Source: Panorpa germanica (lineage: Eukaryota > Arthropoda > Insecta > Mecoptera > Panorpidae). From it: 64,000 nucleotides of DNA. The DNA is taken from NCBI GenBank assembly GCA_963678705.1, contig OY783213.1, forward strand, positions 11,412,451-11,476,450, written 5' to 3'. Each line of letters opens with the position of its first letter. The first letter of the stretch is position 1. The notes below the pieces were generated by a model. The model had not been told where the DNA came from, ran no database searches, and worked only from the letters and a program-made list of their open reading frames with translations. This document shows, in pieces, positions 1 to 12,100 of the stretch. The position numbers and the translations under genes were made by a program.

Positions 1-460
1 TCTTAAAATCTTTGAAAATATTGATTTTTACGAATTTATTAAAAATATAAATCTCTTGGTTTTTGCAACGAAAGAAGACTATAATCTTCTTAAAATCTTT
101 GAAAATATTGATTTTTACGAATTTATTAAAAATAAAAATCTCTTGATTTTTGCAACGAAAGAAGTGTATAACCTTCTTAAAATCTCAGAAATTATTGATT
201 TTTACAAATTTATTAAAAATATAAATCTCTTGGTTTTTTCAACGAAAGAAGACCTTCCTAAAATCTTTGAAAATATTGATTTTTACGAATTTATTAAAAA
301 TAAAAATCTCTTGGTTTTTTCAACGAAAGAAGACTATAACCTTCTTAAAATCTTTGAAAATATTGATTTTTACACATTTATTAAAAATATAAATCCCTTG
401 GTTTTTTCAACGAAAGAAGACTATAACCTTCTTAAAATCTTTGAAAATATTTATTTGTTT
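1..460. repeat. 87-bp tandem minisatellite, about 5.3 copies, truncated by the window edge
   Basis: A unit beginning TCTTAAAATCTTTGAAAATA recurs at positions 1, 88 and 175 and about twice more, with one copy shortened. The period of 87 is a multiple of three, so one plus-strand frame stays open from the window edge to a TAA at 638-640. It would read a 29-residue repeat rich in Leu, Ile, Phe, Lys and Asn. Differences between copies (Ile/Lys, Ala/Ser, Val/Ile, Glu/Lys/Thr) are mostly amino-acid changing. That argues against strong selection on the protein and for a non-coding satellite. I cannot tell whether it is the end of a repeat-rich coding exon starting outside the window. Confidence 0.85.
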
Positions 461-640
461 GAAGTTTTTCCTGTATTTATATTTTTCTGCTGTTACTTCA
501 GAATACATCTTACAATTTTTTATCAGATTTTAAATATTTTTTTAGTTTCTTTTATAATTTCAAATCATCTTACAGCTGTTGAGAAAACAAAGCGGTTGTT
601 TCACAAGAAATTTAATTTTGAAATAAGCACAGCAGTTTAA

Positions 641-1164
641 GTACATGTATCTACTTGAAATATCCAAAGATAATAAAATGTTAGATAAGTTAAATTAAAG
701 AAAAGAATGTATTTTAATGACTGATAAGGAAAATATTTTAACGGTGATAGTCAGGTTGCATATAGTACTGGCGTAATGGTATTGACATGCCATCTATTGA
801 GCAAGTATAACAACTAATATATTTAAGCTACTCTTCAATAGATGTCACTATTCAGAGTTAAAGTCTTTGATAAATTTGATTCAATCTTATTTCTATTTAA
901 TTAAATTAATTTAGTATAAATTATGTTTATTACATTTAAGAGTATGCCAAAATATATTACAAAACACAAACAGATGATTGCAATATTCATCAAAGAAAGT
1001 GAACCGAAAACTTTAACGGAAACGGAAGAATGATAGTAATGTCCGTTTTTTTTTAAATAAAACTAAATCATTTCCTTTATTTGTAATTATTTTTATTAGC
1101 CTTTAACTACACACACAATACAAAGACTAATGATTAATTTAAAAAAATATTATATAACAGGTGC
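641..1164. other. Intergenic, AT-rich
   Basis: No gene is visible. Positions about 735-860 hold one copy of a short dispersed repeat, whose inverted relative lies at 2655-2950 inside a sulfatase intron. The remainder is AT-rich DNA downstream of the sulfatase stop codon. Confidence 0.6.
735..860 (+). repeat. Short dispersed repeat, copy 1
   Basis: The stretch running from TTAACGGTGATAGTC through TGGCGTAATGG and TTGACATGCCATCTATTGAG to AATAGATGTCACTA aligns, reverse-complemented, with 2655-2760. Its first half aligns directly with 2879-2921. No coding potential is seen. It is probably a small degraded non-autonomous transposon. Confidence 0.5.
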
Positions 1165-4100
1165 TTAAATTTGACAACGAATGAACTTCAAAATTAAAAT
1201 AAGTCCAACAAAAAACCATACGAAGTGTATCATTAAATTGTTTTCTACTTTAACCGCTGGACTTTTAACGCTAGTTTCAGGTATTGAATTAATATTTTTT
1301 ATATTAACTTCAGCTTCTACTAGCCAAGGACTCCAGGTGTAATTATATAGTTCCGGTCTACCTGCTGGAGAGGGAAGCTGGTTTAGTTCCGGGATAACTT
1401 CATTCATATAAGACTTTAATGAGGACTTCATTTCCTCAAAAATATCAGGATGAAGATGTGAAACGTCTCTAAGCTCACAAGGATCCGACTCCAAATCGAA
1501 GAGACAAAATGATTCTGGAAGAAATAAAATTAAATACCTTGTTAAAGTGAAATTCATTCATTTCATTTAGTAACCAACCTGCTGATGCTGAAAAACAGGT
1601 GGAGTTAACTTTAGTTCCATTATCAGGAACGCGTCCGCGGCAAGTAACTACAGCAGCACTACGAACAGCTAGTATATCCTTTTCTTTAAGTTTTTCATTT
1701 ACTTCTGACAAAGCCCGTGCAGTTGCACTGCTTAAAATCTCAGTAATGTTGTAGTTCACCTTCCACTTGTTTTGCTCTCCTGTTTCTCCAGAGTATGTAT
1801 CCAATGCGGGCTTGTTTGAAGTTCCTTGCATCAGTTTCCATTTGTCTCGACGGATTGCCATTTGTTTCCTCTAGAATGTATTCAAAAAGCTAATAAATGA
1901 AATAGTCAAGAAAGGTCTTTCCCGCAAAGTAAAAGTTACTGTAGTTAAAACTCAACAAATTCAAAACAAAGCAACTTACTTTTAGATCTATGTTAACTAC
2001 AAATTCGTTCCTCACCGGTACGCCTTCGTTTAACATTGGCCATTGGTCCAACCCATCAAGTTTTAAAGTTGATGTGTTGCCTCCTAAATTAAACATTACA
2101 TTATTTTAATTGGGTTATAGACTCATTTTTATTCGAGTTTTCTTAAATGTTTTATTGAAATATAGATATATGACTATTGACGAAGGGTGGTTCGAACTAC
2201 TATAACATCGCGCCTAATTGAAAAATAATTGAGCATTTGAGGCTCTGATAGCCAACTTTATCAATATCTAATACAGTTTTACAGAAATTTAGTTATGGTT
2301 CACAAGGATTATAATTTCAATAATATATACTAGGTTTTCATAATACCTGCAGCTGTTACAAGTGTTGGCAGCCAATCCATTATATGTATTAGAGAGTTGC
2401 TGACGCCATGTTGCTTTATAAGTGGACTCCAAATACAAGCTACAGTTCGAATACCACCTTCCCATGTAGAGAGCTTTATCTGAAATTTAAATCCATTCTA
2501 TATATTCGATGTTATTATTACTAGCACTAGATAAGTACCAATTAATTATATAGGAGCTTACATCACGGCGTAAATACTCCTTCATATATTGAAAGGCAAA
2601 AAAAAGTTACAATAAATTAATAAAATCATATAAAAAATTAAAAATAAGAGACTATAATTAGTAGCGACATCTATTAAATAATAGTTTAAAAAATATATAG
2701 TTTAAGATTTATTCAACAGATGACATGTCAATGTTCCATTACGCCTAGACATTATGTTACTTAACATACACTACAAGGAATAGTGTAAATTTAAAATCAA
2801 TCGAGAATTTTAAATCTTAAATAAACGAAAACAAAAATATAATACTTGCAAACATTAACATTGATTAATCAAAGTATTTTAACGGTATTAATATAGTTGC
2901 ATGTAGTCTTGGCGCAATGGTTATGAGGTGTGACAACAGAGAGTGAAAAAAATTAATATTACGCCTCTAAAAGGGTAGTTCGATCCCCAATTTGAAAATA
3001 TGCCTGCTGTTGGTGCCCCATTGTCGGAAATGAACACGATAATAGAGTTTTCAAGCATGTTATTGTTTCGTAATGATTCTACTACTTCGCCAACACTATC
3101 GTCCAGCTTAGAAACCATTCCTGCAAGCAATTATGGATTCAATAATTAATAAATACAAATCAGAACACAGCAAATTTTAGTCATAATATTTACCAGCATA
3201 GTTTCTACGACTTATATCTGCAATATGATGATGCTTTTGAACAGAACTAAGAGGTGCTTCTAGTAGCATAGCGTTGTTTCCTGAGTGAGGGGCAATATGA
3301 CTCACCACTAAAAACAGTGGCTTTGATTTTGGATGTTGATTGATAACGCGAACAGCTTCTTCAGTGTAAATATCAGTAGCATAAGTTCCATCGAGATCCC
3401 AAGCCGCAGTTGCATTTCTCCACATATCGTAACCACATTGAATATCTTCATCAATCTTTTGAAGAATAGACAATTAGAACAACGCAGTGTTAAATCTAAG
3501 CTAGTCATGTTTATCCATTAAAGTGAAACGATACTTGGCCATTTTTTCTCGCGAAATATAGATGGCGATTCTATACAGCAGGTTAAATATTATTAAAAAA
3601 ATCATGTTTTTTATGTTTAAATCGTTTTAGATTTTGATTCGCGTTTGTAGTTACTTACATAAAACGATTTAAACATAAAAAACATGTTTTTTTTGATAAT
3701 ATTTAACCTGCTGTATAGTATTTCCATCTATATTTCGAATCAAAAAATGGTCAAATATCGCTTTACCTTAAACAAAAAAAAGATCTTACTGGAAGTGACT
3801 GGCAAATGTGATCGTAATAACCACCGTATCCCATGTAGTTTCCGAGATGGGAATCAAATCCTCGGAATATTGGCGTCTCATTAAAGCGGGAAGACCCCAG
3901 ATGCCATTTACCAACTAAATGAGTATTGTATCCTAGATCTTTTAAATAACCCGGAAGAAGTTTTCCTGGAGGTAACGCTCTTGGTTCAGCGGTTAATATT
4001 GGAAATCCCTGCATGCCTAAGACATTCAATATAAATTATAAATAAAATGTTTGATGTAATTAACTGAAGTGTAAAAATAAATGATTAAAATAATGACCCA

Positions 4101-4473
4101 TATGAATTGGATGAACCCCTGTCATTAGGGCAGCTCGTGATGGAGTGCAAATGTGCATTGTATAATGATTGTTCAGTATTAACCCGTTGTACGCCAATGC
4201 ATCAATATTGGGCGTCCGAATTTGGGAAGATCCATGGAAGCCAACATCATTCCAACCCTAATAAAATATTCTCTTGTAACACGGAGCCTTAAGGTCAGGA
4301 CGACCATACTTACATCTACTTATTTTATTAAATACTTTAACATTTGTATGATTGTATCCTCAAAATAAACTCACCAAGTCATCAGCAATAATAAACACAA
4401 TATGTGGCGGTGTTTTATCAGCTAAAACAGCTGTCACCATACCAAGGATACAAACACTTATCAGCCAGATCAT
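1165..4473 (-). CDS. Arylsulfatase B-like sulfatase, membrane-tailed, 9 exons
   Basis: Predicted to hydrolyse sulfate esters, by family N-acetylgalactosamine-4-sulfates of glycosaminoglycans, in the secretory or lysosomal lumen. Exons: 4375-4473, 4098-4257, 3790-4016, 3194-3455, 2963-3120, 2347-2479, 1980-2083, 1579-1870, 1165-1514. They give 594 residues; human ARSB, from memory, has 533. The N-terminus is a signal peptide ([18 protein letters not shown]), followed by the metal-binding Asp-Asp pair (residues 31-32). The sulfatase signature C-T-P-S-R at residues 70-74 supplies the cysteine converted to formylglycine. Later blocks GKWHLG, HIAPHSG and SDNGAPTAG match the active-site core. Unusually, the protein ends in a hydrophobic segment ([12 protein letters not shown]) and a short basic tail, suggesting a membrane anchor rather than a soluble enzyme. 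Intron 3 is almost entirely a hairpin MITE. The substrate is inferred from family only. Confidence 0.93.
2160..2310 (+). mobile_element. Fragment of family B inverted-repeat element
   Basis: Located in sulfatase intron 6. The sequence AATAATTGAGCATTTGAGG, then CCAACTTTATCAATAT, ending at GGTTCACAAG, matches the right-hand end of the family B elements at 38496-38825 and 55900-56965. The other end is missing. Confidence 0.5.
2655..2950. repeat. Short dispersed repeat, copy 2, with inverted ends
   Basis: In sulfatase intron 5. The left part (AGCGACATCTATTAAATAAT to GACATGTCAATGTTCCATTACGCC) is the inverse of the repeat at 735-860. The right part (TTAACGGTATTAATATAG to TTGGCGCAATGG) matches it directly, so this copy has a partly palindromic structure, as expected of a MITE. 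Confidence 0.45.
3519..3770. mobile_element. Hairpin MITE filling most of sulfatase intron 3
   Basis: Two arms of about 108 bp, roughly 3519-3630 and 3661-3770, are inverted near-copies around a loop of about 30 bp. Shared blocks include CTATACAGCAGGTTAAATAT and TTTTTTATGTTTAAATCG. The structure covers about 250 of the 334 nt of the intron between the exons at 3194-3455 and 3790-4016, leaving about 20 nt at the donor side and 64 nt at the acceptor side. It has no coding potential. Confidence 0.85.
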
Positions 4474-5374
4474 GTCAATACTGACGGTGAAACGACATGC
4501 TCTGCAACTTATAAATATATTAGAAAACATAAATAATACATGCTAAACAAATACAATACAAAATATTCTAGGAAAACAGAACCGCATTATGACTTTTTAA
4601 ATACTTACGCACTACAATAGTTCATGTATTTTATACTGCTGTTAAAGTAAACCTACTTGCGTTTTAAATATTCTTTATTTGGCTACTTATGCAGATGCGT
4701 TCACTGTTCAGCATCGTATGCGACATGGTCTGTCATGCAACTTGCCGATTGCATCATTCTACAGCATGGGCTTGTGTCGGCGAATCGAATTCTACTGATA
4801 CCATTTACCCCAGGTTCTATAGATATTGTTTTCTCTTAAATTCCACAAAATGAGAAATCAAAGAGCATTTTAATTCTACATAATTTATTGAATATGAGAT
4901 TAGTCATAAATATAGAAAGTATATATAACAAATAATTATAAATTTTAACTGATTTTAACACAAAGTAATTATATATTCATTTCGAAACAATATTTTATTA
5001 ATAAAAAAATATTATTTCAATTTATTAACGCCTGGAAAATATACTACTACTATCACTAAAGCTAATATAAGCGAAATCGTCAAACATGATATGAATAATG
5101 CAAATACAGTTAGTAATATGTTTAAATAAAAGCAATTTGTCAAATAGATAAGGCATATGTATATTAACATAAAAAATTTATAACACACAATCTCCTATGG
5201 TCTCAAGAGTCTTACAAAAGAATTATTTTAAATTAGTTTCTCCATTCCACAAATTAGCAGACAGCCTAGCACGGTTTTCTAGTATCATGCCGTTCTATAG
5301 GTTTTAGAGCTCTAAGAAAATTATTTAAGTTTAAATTTATACAAGTGATTCTGGATGAAAACCACATGAAGTAC
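4474..5374. other. Intergenic between sulfatase and the unrecognised gene
   Basis: This holds the upstream region of the sulfatase (4474 upward) and the 3' region of the next gene. A stretch at about 5231-5300 could be a terminal exon of that gene (see its entry). I see no other gene or repeat. Confidence 0.5.
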
Positions 5375-6812
5375 TCACCGGCTCATGGCCTCATACGTAG
5401 TCACAAAACGTTCATGAACAGGGTGTTTTATTTTCGTTATATCCACCCCTCTAGCAAGATTGGGCTTGTATCCAGCGTATCCTAGAGTTGTAATTATTTT
5501 AAATATTAATGTCATCAAATATACACAGAATTAAATTTCTTTATTATGTGGTTTAAGTCTTTGCTAATTATAAATGCGATACCACAAATAATCAAATAGT
5601 TTGTATTTAAAATATTCTAAACTATTTCACTAAATAAAAATAGGTGTTAATAAGAACCTGGAGGCAAAAAATCATGTGCAATCCTAATTGTATTCGTCCG
5701 AACATGTTCAACAATTCTTTCCGATACTTTGGGATCTTTTAGTTTTTCACATGGATCGAAACAAGCGCCACACCTGTTATATATTAACACGAATCACATA
5801 TTTGAATAATTTCCATTTTACTTTATTTCTAATTGATATAACTTACTTAACAGGAGGATCTTTAGTTAACCAGAAATGTCTAGTTGGATCGCAACCACTT
5901 CGTAATTGCAACGAATCCCAATTTCGAGCGAATCTTTGCCAACCTTTTCTAATAGGTACAAAAAACTGTTGCTTCAACCTGACCTACAATATATTATTAA
6001 TTATTATTCTTTCATAAAATACATATTCATCTTAATTATTAACGAACAGTACACTCCACTCTACTCTAATCACATGTCTTTCATAATATTTTAGTGTGTG
6101 AAATGTTGCCTCTAATTAAGCAAACAATAATAAGTAAATACCAGATGTGTATAAATTACAAATTAAAGAAAACATACGCTATCTCCCGGACGGTCTTGCG
6201 CGGAGGTAAATTGTTGTCGTCTATAATTCAAACATTTAGTTTGAGCATTTACAATACTTGGTGGTTCACCTCGCGCATTCCAAGTTGATCTATAAATTTT
6301 CTCGCACAACTCAGCACGTTCTGGTGGTGGAAGATTATCAAGAGACACTGCTGGTGACATATATACACGAGGCCTATCAACTTCTTCTGCGTCATCATAA
6401 GACTTTTTATATAGATACTAAAAAAAAGTTCGTTTATTCATAATTTTGAAATCATTGTCATATGATACCATGCATAAACGAAATAATATTAATATCTTTT
6501 TTAATTTCTTAGTTAATAATGTAACATTTAAATTTTATATAAATACAACATTTTTACCGGATTAATGAATTTGTCCCTGGGGTCCTTTCTCACTATATCT
6601 TTAGGATGCCATAACAAATCCATAGGAACATAAAAATTTCGGTCATATTCAACAAATGTTTCAGTATCATAGTAATGCTGCGGTTTTACTGGTTTTGGTT
6701 CCTCCAATTTTTTTACAGGCACTGTTTTATTAACAGCTATACTCCTACACATGTAGGGGGGCTGTGTATAGTCGCTTGTGTAAATACTTTCTCTTCCAAT
6801 TATATTCTTCAT
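5375..6812 (-). CDS. Unrecognised 284-residue protein, 5 exons
   Basis: Exons: 6558-6812, 6178-6417, 5847-5983, 5658-5773, 5375-5481; all junctions are in frame. The start MKNIIGRESIYTSDY is the first in-frame ATG. The protein has no signal peptide and no membrane segment. It is rich in Pro, Tyr and Arg, with short motifs such as PPERAELCEKIY, CGACFDPCEKLKDPKV and, near the C-terminus, GYAGYKPNLARG and HPVHERFV. Short Tyr/Pro/Gly patches without an obvious fold resemble sperm-tail microtubule inner proteins; that is a weak impression, not an assignment. The last exon either stops at TGA 5375-5377 or uses the strong donor CG|GTGAGTAC overlapping that stop and splices to an exon near 5231-5300. 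One acceptor there would add about 13 residues before a TAA. Confidence 0.75.
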
Positions 6813-7230
6813 TTTGAATATTGCTAATTTTTTAAACCTTATATTAAATTTATTGAAAAGATAACCCAGTTAAAAATAAAGGATTTTTAAACAACTCTTT
6901 ATAAAGAAAAACACAAAAATTCAATAGTGATTATATCTATTTATTAAAACAACGGAATTGTTTAACGAATACTAGGGTCTAGCAAGCCATGTGATGATAT
7001 ATCGGATATAGTCCACTGTTTTAATAACAACAATATAATTTATCACTTTTCTTAACGTGCTAATCAACTAAAACTTTTTTTTAATTAACACAGGTTACTC
7101 AGGCCGACAGTATATATATTTTTGTTAACAGTTAGTCGTCGCTCCAAGTCTAGCTCCGTCCAATATTGCTTAACTTCAGTGATCGAGTGGAACTGTTGCT
7201 GTCATCATGGTGTGATCTTTGGTCAGGTAT
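6813..7230. other. Intergenic spacer
   Basis: About 420 bp between the start of the unrecognised gene and the stop of SNAPC1, both on the minus strand. It must hold the promoter of the former and the 3' end of the latter. No motif stands out. Confidence 0.5.
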
Positions 7231-8567
7231 TTATATATTATTTTGAAAAGCCTTCTTTTTCAACAGTTGCCTTTTACTATTCAGCTTCGATTGCTGAATA
7301 TCATCTGAAAGAAAAATTAATTTTATATTGTCCTATTATTATTAAATTTCTCTTTCAATTTTATATAAGCTTTTTTGCAACTATGTCCTTTTCACAATCG
7401 TAAATAGAGCATAGAATAATAATATATAATATGTACCTTTCTCAGCTGATACTTTTGTAGCACTTACGGAAGCACCCTGTGAAGGATTTCCACTTAATAA
7501 TTTGGACAAATCGAATTTGCGTCTGGTTCTTGTAACTAAAATAAAATTCAATCTTATAATTAATTAATAAAACTAAATGTATATTTAAAAGCATTTCTTT
7601 GTTCTTAAATAAAAAATTTAAATTGCAAGAACAAATCAGAATATATTAACAGATTACAGTTTCAAATAAAAATTGCAGCGCCTCTCGAAAATTAAAAAAA
7701 AAACGATAACATACATCCGAGTTCCTGTCTAATTTTTTGATATTCATCTTGAACCTCCTTTCCCTTCTCTATTAACTCTTTCGCTGCGTTTAAAGCAGAA
7801 CTTGAAGATACGGAAGATTCTAATGAAATCATTTCTCTAGTAAGTTCAATTGACTGTTTCAAGTCAGGCTCTAAAATATAAAATTTTAGTTACCACGATT
7901 TTAAGAAAATATTCATTTCGTCATAAATCTATACATTTACTCTTTATACCTTTAAAATATTTCAGTGATCCTCTATCTAGGCCGTAATCCTTATCACTAC
8001 AAACCAATACAATTCCATCGTCAGAATATAATTTAAATATGATGTGTCGTATGTTTTGGTACTCATCACTATTTATTTCTTCGCAGAAATTCTTGAAATG
8101 ATCCCAATCTTCTAAGGTAAACCGTACTTTTGCGTATCCTATAATAGGCTGCTTGTAGTATAACCCGTATCTAAACATAGAAAAAACAATAAAATAATTA
8201 CTCTTAAACTATATATTTTTTATTATGAAACTTACATGAGAAACAGTCCACCTATTCGAGATAATAAGTCTTTGCCGTTTAGCATAAGTCCCTTAGCAAT
8301 TCGTAGAAATTCTTCAGATATTTCTCGAATTTCCGCAACTAAAGTATACCCACTGAAACATTAATTATGCTTATTTAATAATGATATATGGTATGACAAA
8401 AGGGTATTAACAGTGGTAATGACTTACTGGAACACCTTGCCAAATTCCATCTCCTTCCATTTCTCAGCAAATACTCTAAAATCTGTACTATCACAGGCTT
8501 TAAACTTTTCAATCAAATTCATGGAATCATAAATAAACCCATCTGTGAAACACGGAGTTGCTTCCAT
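7231..8567 (-). CDS. SNAPC1: snRNA-activating protein complex subunit 1 (SNAP43)
   Basis: A subunit of SNAPc, which binds the proximal sequence element of snRNA-type promoters and recruits RNA polymerase II or III in the nucleus. Exons: 8428-8567, 8236-8352, 7950-8170, 7715-7870, 7437-7535, 7231-7304, giving 268 residues, shorter than human SNAPC1 (368 from memory). The N-terminal domain carries the family pattern DFRVFAEKWKEMEFGKVFQ (about residues 29-47) and an internal GLYYKQPIIGYAKVRFTLED block, followed by a charged helical region and a Lys/Gln-rich tail. The start at 8567 opens directly into the conserved domain. It is divergent from COG1; the roughly 575-bp interval between the starts probably contains both promoters. 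The assignment rests on remembered family sequence. Confidence 0.85.
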
Positions 8568-9143
8568 TTTCTCAATAAATAATTTATCTGGGACTCGAGG
8601 ACTTCACGTTAATTAGAACAACTTATAAAATTATTGCTAAAGTATTATGACATTTACTGACATTCACTTAATACTTCATAAAAGCTGAAATAACAACACC
8701 TTAAGATCAAAGACAAGTTTAACCATTTCTTAAGACACTGTAAGTAAAAACAAGTTGTTGTTTTTAACCTAATTTATAATAGTACCAGAGTTTTGTCAGA
8801 CGTAAAATGATTATGCATTTAATTTCAGAGAAACAATAGCAGATAAATATGACTATTACTTGAAATCAATTAAAATTAAAACCAATTATAACTATTTATT
8901 TTAAATAAACAGAAAGTGAGACCTGATTTAATCAAACCTTTTAGCCACTGTGAAGTCTGTGCAAGTGTGTGATTTTGGTGGTTTGTTTCCAAAGTGATAA
9001 ACAAAATAGTCTCTGGTGCTGGTGTTCCTCATGTTTGACAATCTTTGGTTAACTGTCATTGATTGTCAAAATATGATATTGATAATAGTTGACGTGTAGA
9101 TATTTTCAAATATTCATTTTCTAAAAATTACAAAACGCTAAAC
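8568..9143. promoter_or_regulatory. Divergent intergenic region, SNAPC1 and COG1
   Basis: The two start codons point away from each other across this interval, so it must contain both promoters and 5' leaders. I see no TATA box close to either start that I would defend. The AT-rich content is similar to the surroundings. Confidence 0.5.
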
Positions 9144-12100
9144 ATGCCGATACCTACGTTATTAAGTATTGATCCTGACCACCTCTTTGAACAATATTCA
9201 GTATCAGAAATCGATGATATTCAAAAAAAATTACAATATGAAATTGAACGAAAAAGGGAAGAATTACGAACAATGGTTGGGTAGGTTAATTCTTATTTAA
9301 ACTAACTAAAAATCATTATTAATATTTAAAGATACATAATCTTTACTGAGTGTAACTACGAATCATTTACTCATTCATTATTCATTACTGCAGTTGAATT
9401 TTATAAATAATATCTATGTCAACGAATATACATTATGCAGGCCCAGATTAATCTCAAAAATTAAAAAACCAATTTTATGTCTTTCTGAAACAGGGAAAGA
9501 TATCGTGATCTCATTAAAGCGGCCGATACTATTGGTGAAATGAAAGCGACATCCACTACAGTCATTAAACACATAGAAAATATAACAAATGCCTGTAAGA
9601 CGACTCATGAGAATCAACTATTAGGATTCCGAACAGAAACTCCAGTTTATGACAAAGTAAATATCGTTAACAGCGAGCATTCTATTGTAATACAAATCAA
9701 GATTCTAACAAGTTTACCAGAACAAATATGGACCTGCATTGAAAATGAACAATATTTAGTTGCAACCCAGTTATATCTTTTTGCTAGACATATAAGCACA
9801 GGTAAGTTTAACACCTAGAAGTAATATTAAATATAATTTTACTAAAGGAATAAATTATATTATCAATTGTTGTATAGGGTTGCAGTTAGGGTTGTCTAAG
9901 AATCAGACTGGAAATATAGTTTCACAGTGGTTCCCACTTGCGCAACGACAATGGAGTGCAATGGTTTCTTTTAAAGACACCATTACTAAAGCTTGTGAAA
10001 AATGTCTTCAGACAGCTGAACTAGATGCTAAAGTACTTTATTATTGTGTTTTAATACCATGTTGAGTCCAATCTATTATTTATAAATGTATTTTTCTTTA
10101 AGACTGCATCTCACTGCCTTGGAAGTTTATGTCTTTTACATAATATCCCTATTCACGATCTACTATCTATGTTTATTTCGCTTAGACTAGAAGCAGTATC
10201 TAGTGTTCTAGATTCACAAGAACAGCATGGAAAAGTGAAGATAAGACTAATGGATAGTGCTAAGATATTAAGCAGTACACTAGAACTTGTATATTACTGT
10301 TTTGTTGGTAAGATTACTCTATAATACTTTTAAAATGTTGTTGGTACAGGCATTAACTGTGACTTTTTAAATTTATTTTAGGTGACGGACGACAAGATGC
10401 ATTAATATCAAAAGAATTAAATCTTGTGGCTGGACCAGAAGCATTACCAAGTGTTCAACTGGCAGATTCTGTAAATTTGACTGTGAATAGGGTATTACCT
10501 GATGTAATTGCTAAGTATAAGTAAGTTAAAGTTTTATCTCCTTATATTGTCTATAATTTTTATAGTGAACAACAATATTAAACTATTTTATTTTAGACCA
10601 CATATTGACTTAACTGCTATCACTCCTGAACATATTAAACAAGCAATGTCATCATGGGTCCATAAAGTTCAGTTGTTTTCTGAAAATCAACTGACTGAAT
10701 TAATTAATTTGGTATCGACAGTAAGGGCTCTTCATGGCATTAGACAAGAAGCTATTTCTATAGGTAATTTTTTTTTTACAGATATACGTATTAATTTTTT
10801 TTTTTATATCTTAACAAACTGTACAATTCTTTTGTAGATAAACCAGAAAACTGGGATACAATATGTGATAAACTTTTTATACCAAGAAATTTAGAAATAT
10901 ATAAAACTTATTATCAACCTTTAATAACTAAACGAGTACAAAGATTAATTGAAATTCAGTGGACAGCAACACTGTCTCAACTACAAACAGAAATCAATGA
11001 TACTTTAGTAAAATCTAGTTCAGATCTGTCTAAAAATGATTTGCAATGTTTCGCATGGTCTGAGCATAATCAGGAATATGAAAATAAGTATAGTGGTGAA
11101 ATAAAAAACAGGTCACTGTTAATGAAAGCTAGAGGTTATTCCGGCGATATTATAAAATTGTGTGAAGATTTGAATAAAAGATTGGGTGACTTATTAGAAG
11201 ATTTAGATTTATATTTATTTGGAGACAAAAAGGAATTTATCGTGGAAATTCAAACTGGAAGTCCCTTACTATTTACAGATCGAGATACAATCACTAAATA
11301 TTTGCAAGAATGTTCAATCAACCATGTTGAAAAGTATTTTGTTTCTTAATAGTGGTTTAAAATATCCCTCATTAGACATTTACTAATGAACTATTTTATT
11401 TCAGGCTGATTCACTTCATAAAAACAGAATGTCTAAATAAGAATACCTGCGTTTCTTTATCTCGTTACTTGCAAGCTATTTCACAACTATGTCCAAATTT
11501 GCAAAAGTGTCTTTCTTCTAATACTAAATCAAATGATTTTTGGAGTAAAATCTGTATTGATTTAAAGAACTCAAGTTTGGAATGCTGGGAAGAGTGGCTT
11601 AATAATTTTAATACATTTGTGAACACAGCCATTGACACTATAATGCCAAAAGAATTTAAATTAAGAATAATGATCACTGTACTACCGGTGAGATAAAGAA
11701 TATTAAATATTTTCTTTTACTTATTTTATATACAATTCTGAGACTTTCAAAGTTAAAAAAACAATCTATATTTTTAGCTATGGGACACAATTAAAATAGA
11801 TGAAAAGGATGACCAAGATAAAGTAGTTGAATCAACAATCAAAGTACCATCGCAACCTAGTTTTCCATTGCAACAATTACTTAATAATATAAATGAAGAG
11901 TTAAATAAAGTTTCGCCCCACACGTTACCTAGAATAATACATCAAAAGTTAATTGAACAAACAGCACAAAGTATTATGAGTTTTTATCAAATAGTATCAG
12001 TCAATGAAGATGTTAAAACAGATCAAAATGCAGCACTACAATTCTACTTAGACGTTAAATACTTACATTTACTTATGATTCAGCGAGAAAACAAATCTTT

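Noticed and set aside
1515..1578. Read-through of sulfatase exon 8 in either of two overlapping frames
   Set aside because: Neither frame alone carries both flanking family blocks; a 64-nt intron from GTTGGT to CCAG joins SASA to [12 protein letters not shown] in frame.
2895..2995. tRNA-like A box (TTGGCGCAATGG) and B box (GTTCGATCCCC) suggesting a SINE or tRNA gene
   Set aside because: The B-box-like part is sulfatase exon 5 on the other strand (encoding [10 protein letters not shown]), and no cloverleaf can be drawn.
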